A stretch of 64,000 nucleotides of DNA from Basidiobolus meristosporus CBS 931.73 (taxonomy: Eukaryota > Basidiobolomycota > Basidiobolomycetes > Basidiobolales > Basidiobolaceae). Shown here piece after piece: positions 63,990 through 64,000 of the stretch. Position 1 is the first letter of the stretch. Each line of letters begins with the position of its first letter. The notes beneath the pieces were generated by a model. That model ran no database searches. It saw nothing but the letters and a program-made list of their open reading frames with translations, and was not told where the DNA came from. The position numbers were made by a program, and so were the translations under genes. The stretch spans positions 1 to 64,000 of the forward strand of contig MCFE01000509.1 of assembly GCA_002104905.1 (NCBI GenBank), read 5' to 3'.

Positions 63990-64000
63990 AGGAAAGCCAA

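Noticed and set aside
1-64000. CRISPR array, bacterial operon or phage genes
   Set aside because: No direct-repeat/spacer pattern was found; the only bacterial-type gene stands alone between eukaryotic features. The tandem arrays seen are minisatellites.
1-64000. CUG reassignment as in some yeasts
   Set aside because: The tRNA with anticodon CAG has a normal leucine class II shape and an A discriminator; there is no sign of a serine CAG tRNA here.

Overview
The window looks like nuclear DNA of a filamentous or early-diverging fungus. The evidence is a eukaryotic tRNA-Leu(CAG), short GT-AG introns (about 40-100 bp) with GTAAGT donors, TATA boxes 35-55 bp upstream of ORFs, AATAAA signals, Ty1/copia LTR and LINE remnants, and the wreck of a chitin deacetylase carrying a hevein-type chitin-binding domain. 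The species cannot be named from sequence alone. The DNA is AT-rich, gene-poor and full of broken copies.

Layout. 1-16.3 kb is a nested retroelement graveyard: at least three copia pol remnants, a 349-bp copia LTR (LTR-A), a 1,232-bp LTR-like element (LTR-B) and an unclassified 1,071-bp insertion, several with readable target-site duplications. 16.5-31.4 kb holds decayed host genes (NEK-like kinase, F-box protein, zinc-type alcohol dehydrogenase, CBM18 chitin deacetylase) among fragments of two secreted-protein families, here called A and B. 31.4-33.2 kb carries two apparently intact secreted-protein genes, one with a DUF3472 domain. 33.4-38.3 kb is repeats with a solo LTR-A.

38.4-57.7 kb is the most interesting part. 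It is a duplicated locus of small genes under TATA promoters: families A and B side by side, a tRNA-Leu, tiny cytosolic-type proteins, and three tandem copies of a secreted six-cysteine peptide whose spacing resembles beta-defensins. The left copy (about 38.4-44.3 kb) is better preserved; the right copy (about 47.9-57.6 kb) holds mostly eroded partners, including a gutted tRNA. 58-64 kb contains LINE remnants, a bacterial-type CoA-disulfide reductase/rhodanese/TusA fusion (probable horizontal transfer, now with one frameshift) and a glutathione S-transferase pseudogene.

Taken together, the window shows birth and death of small secreted proteins in a repeat-rich compartment, as seen for effector or antimicrobial peptide loci in other fungi. 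No protein function here has been tested; family names rest on motifs read by eye.
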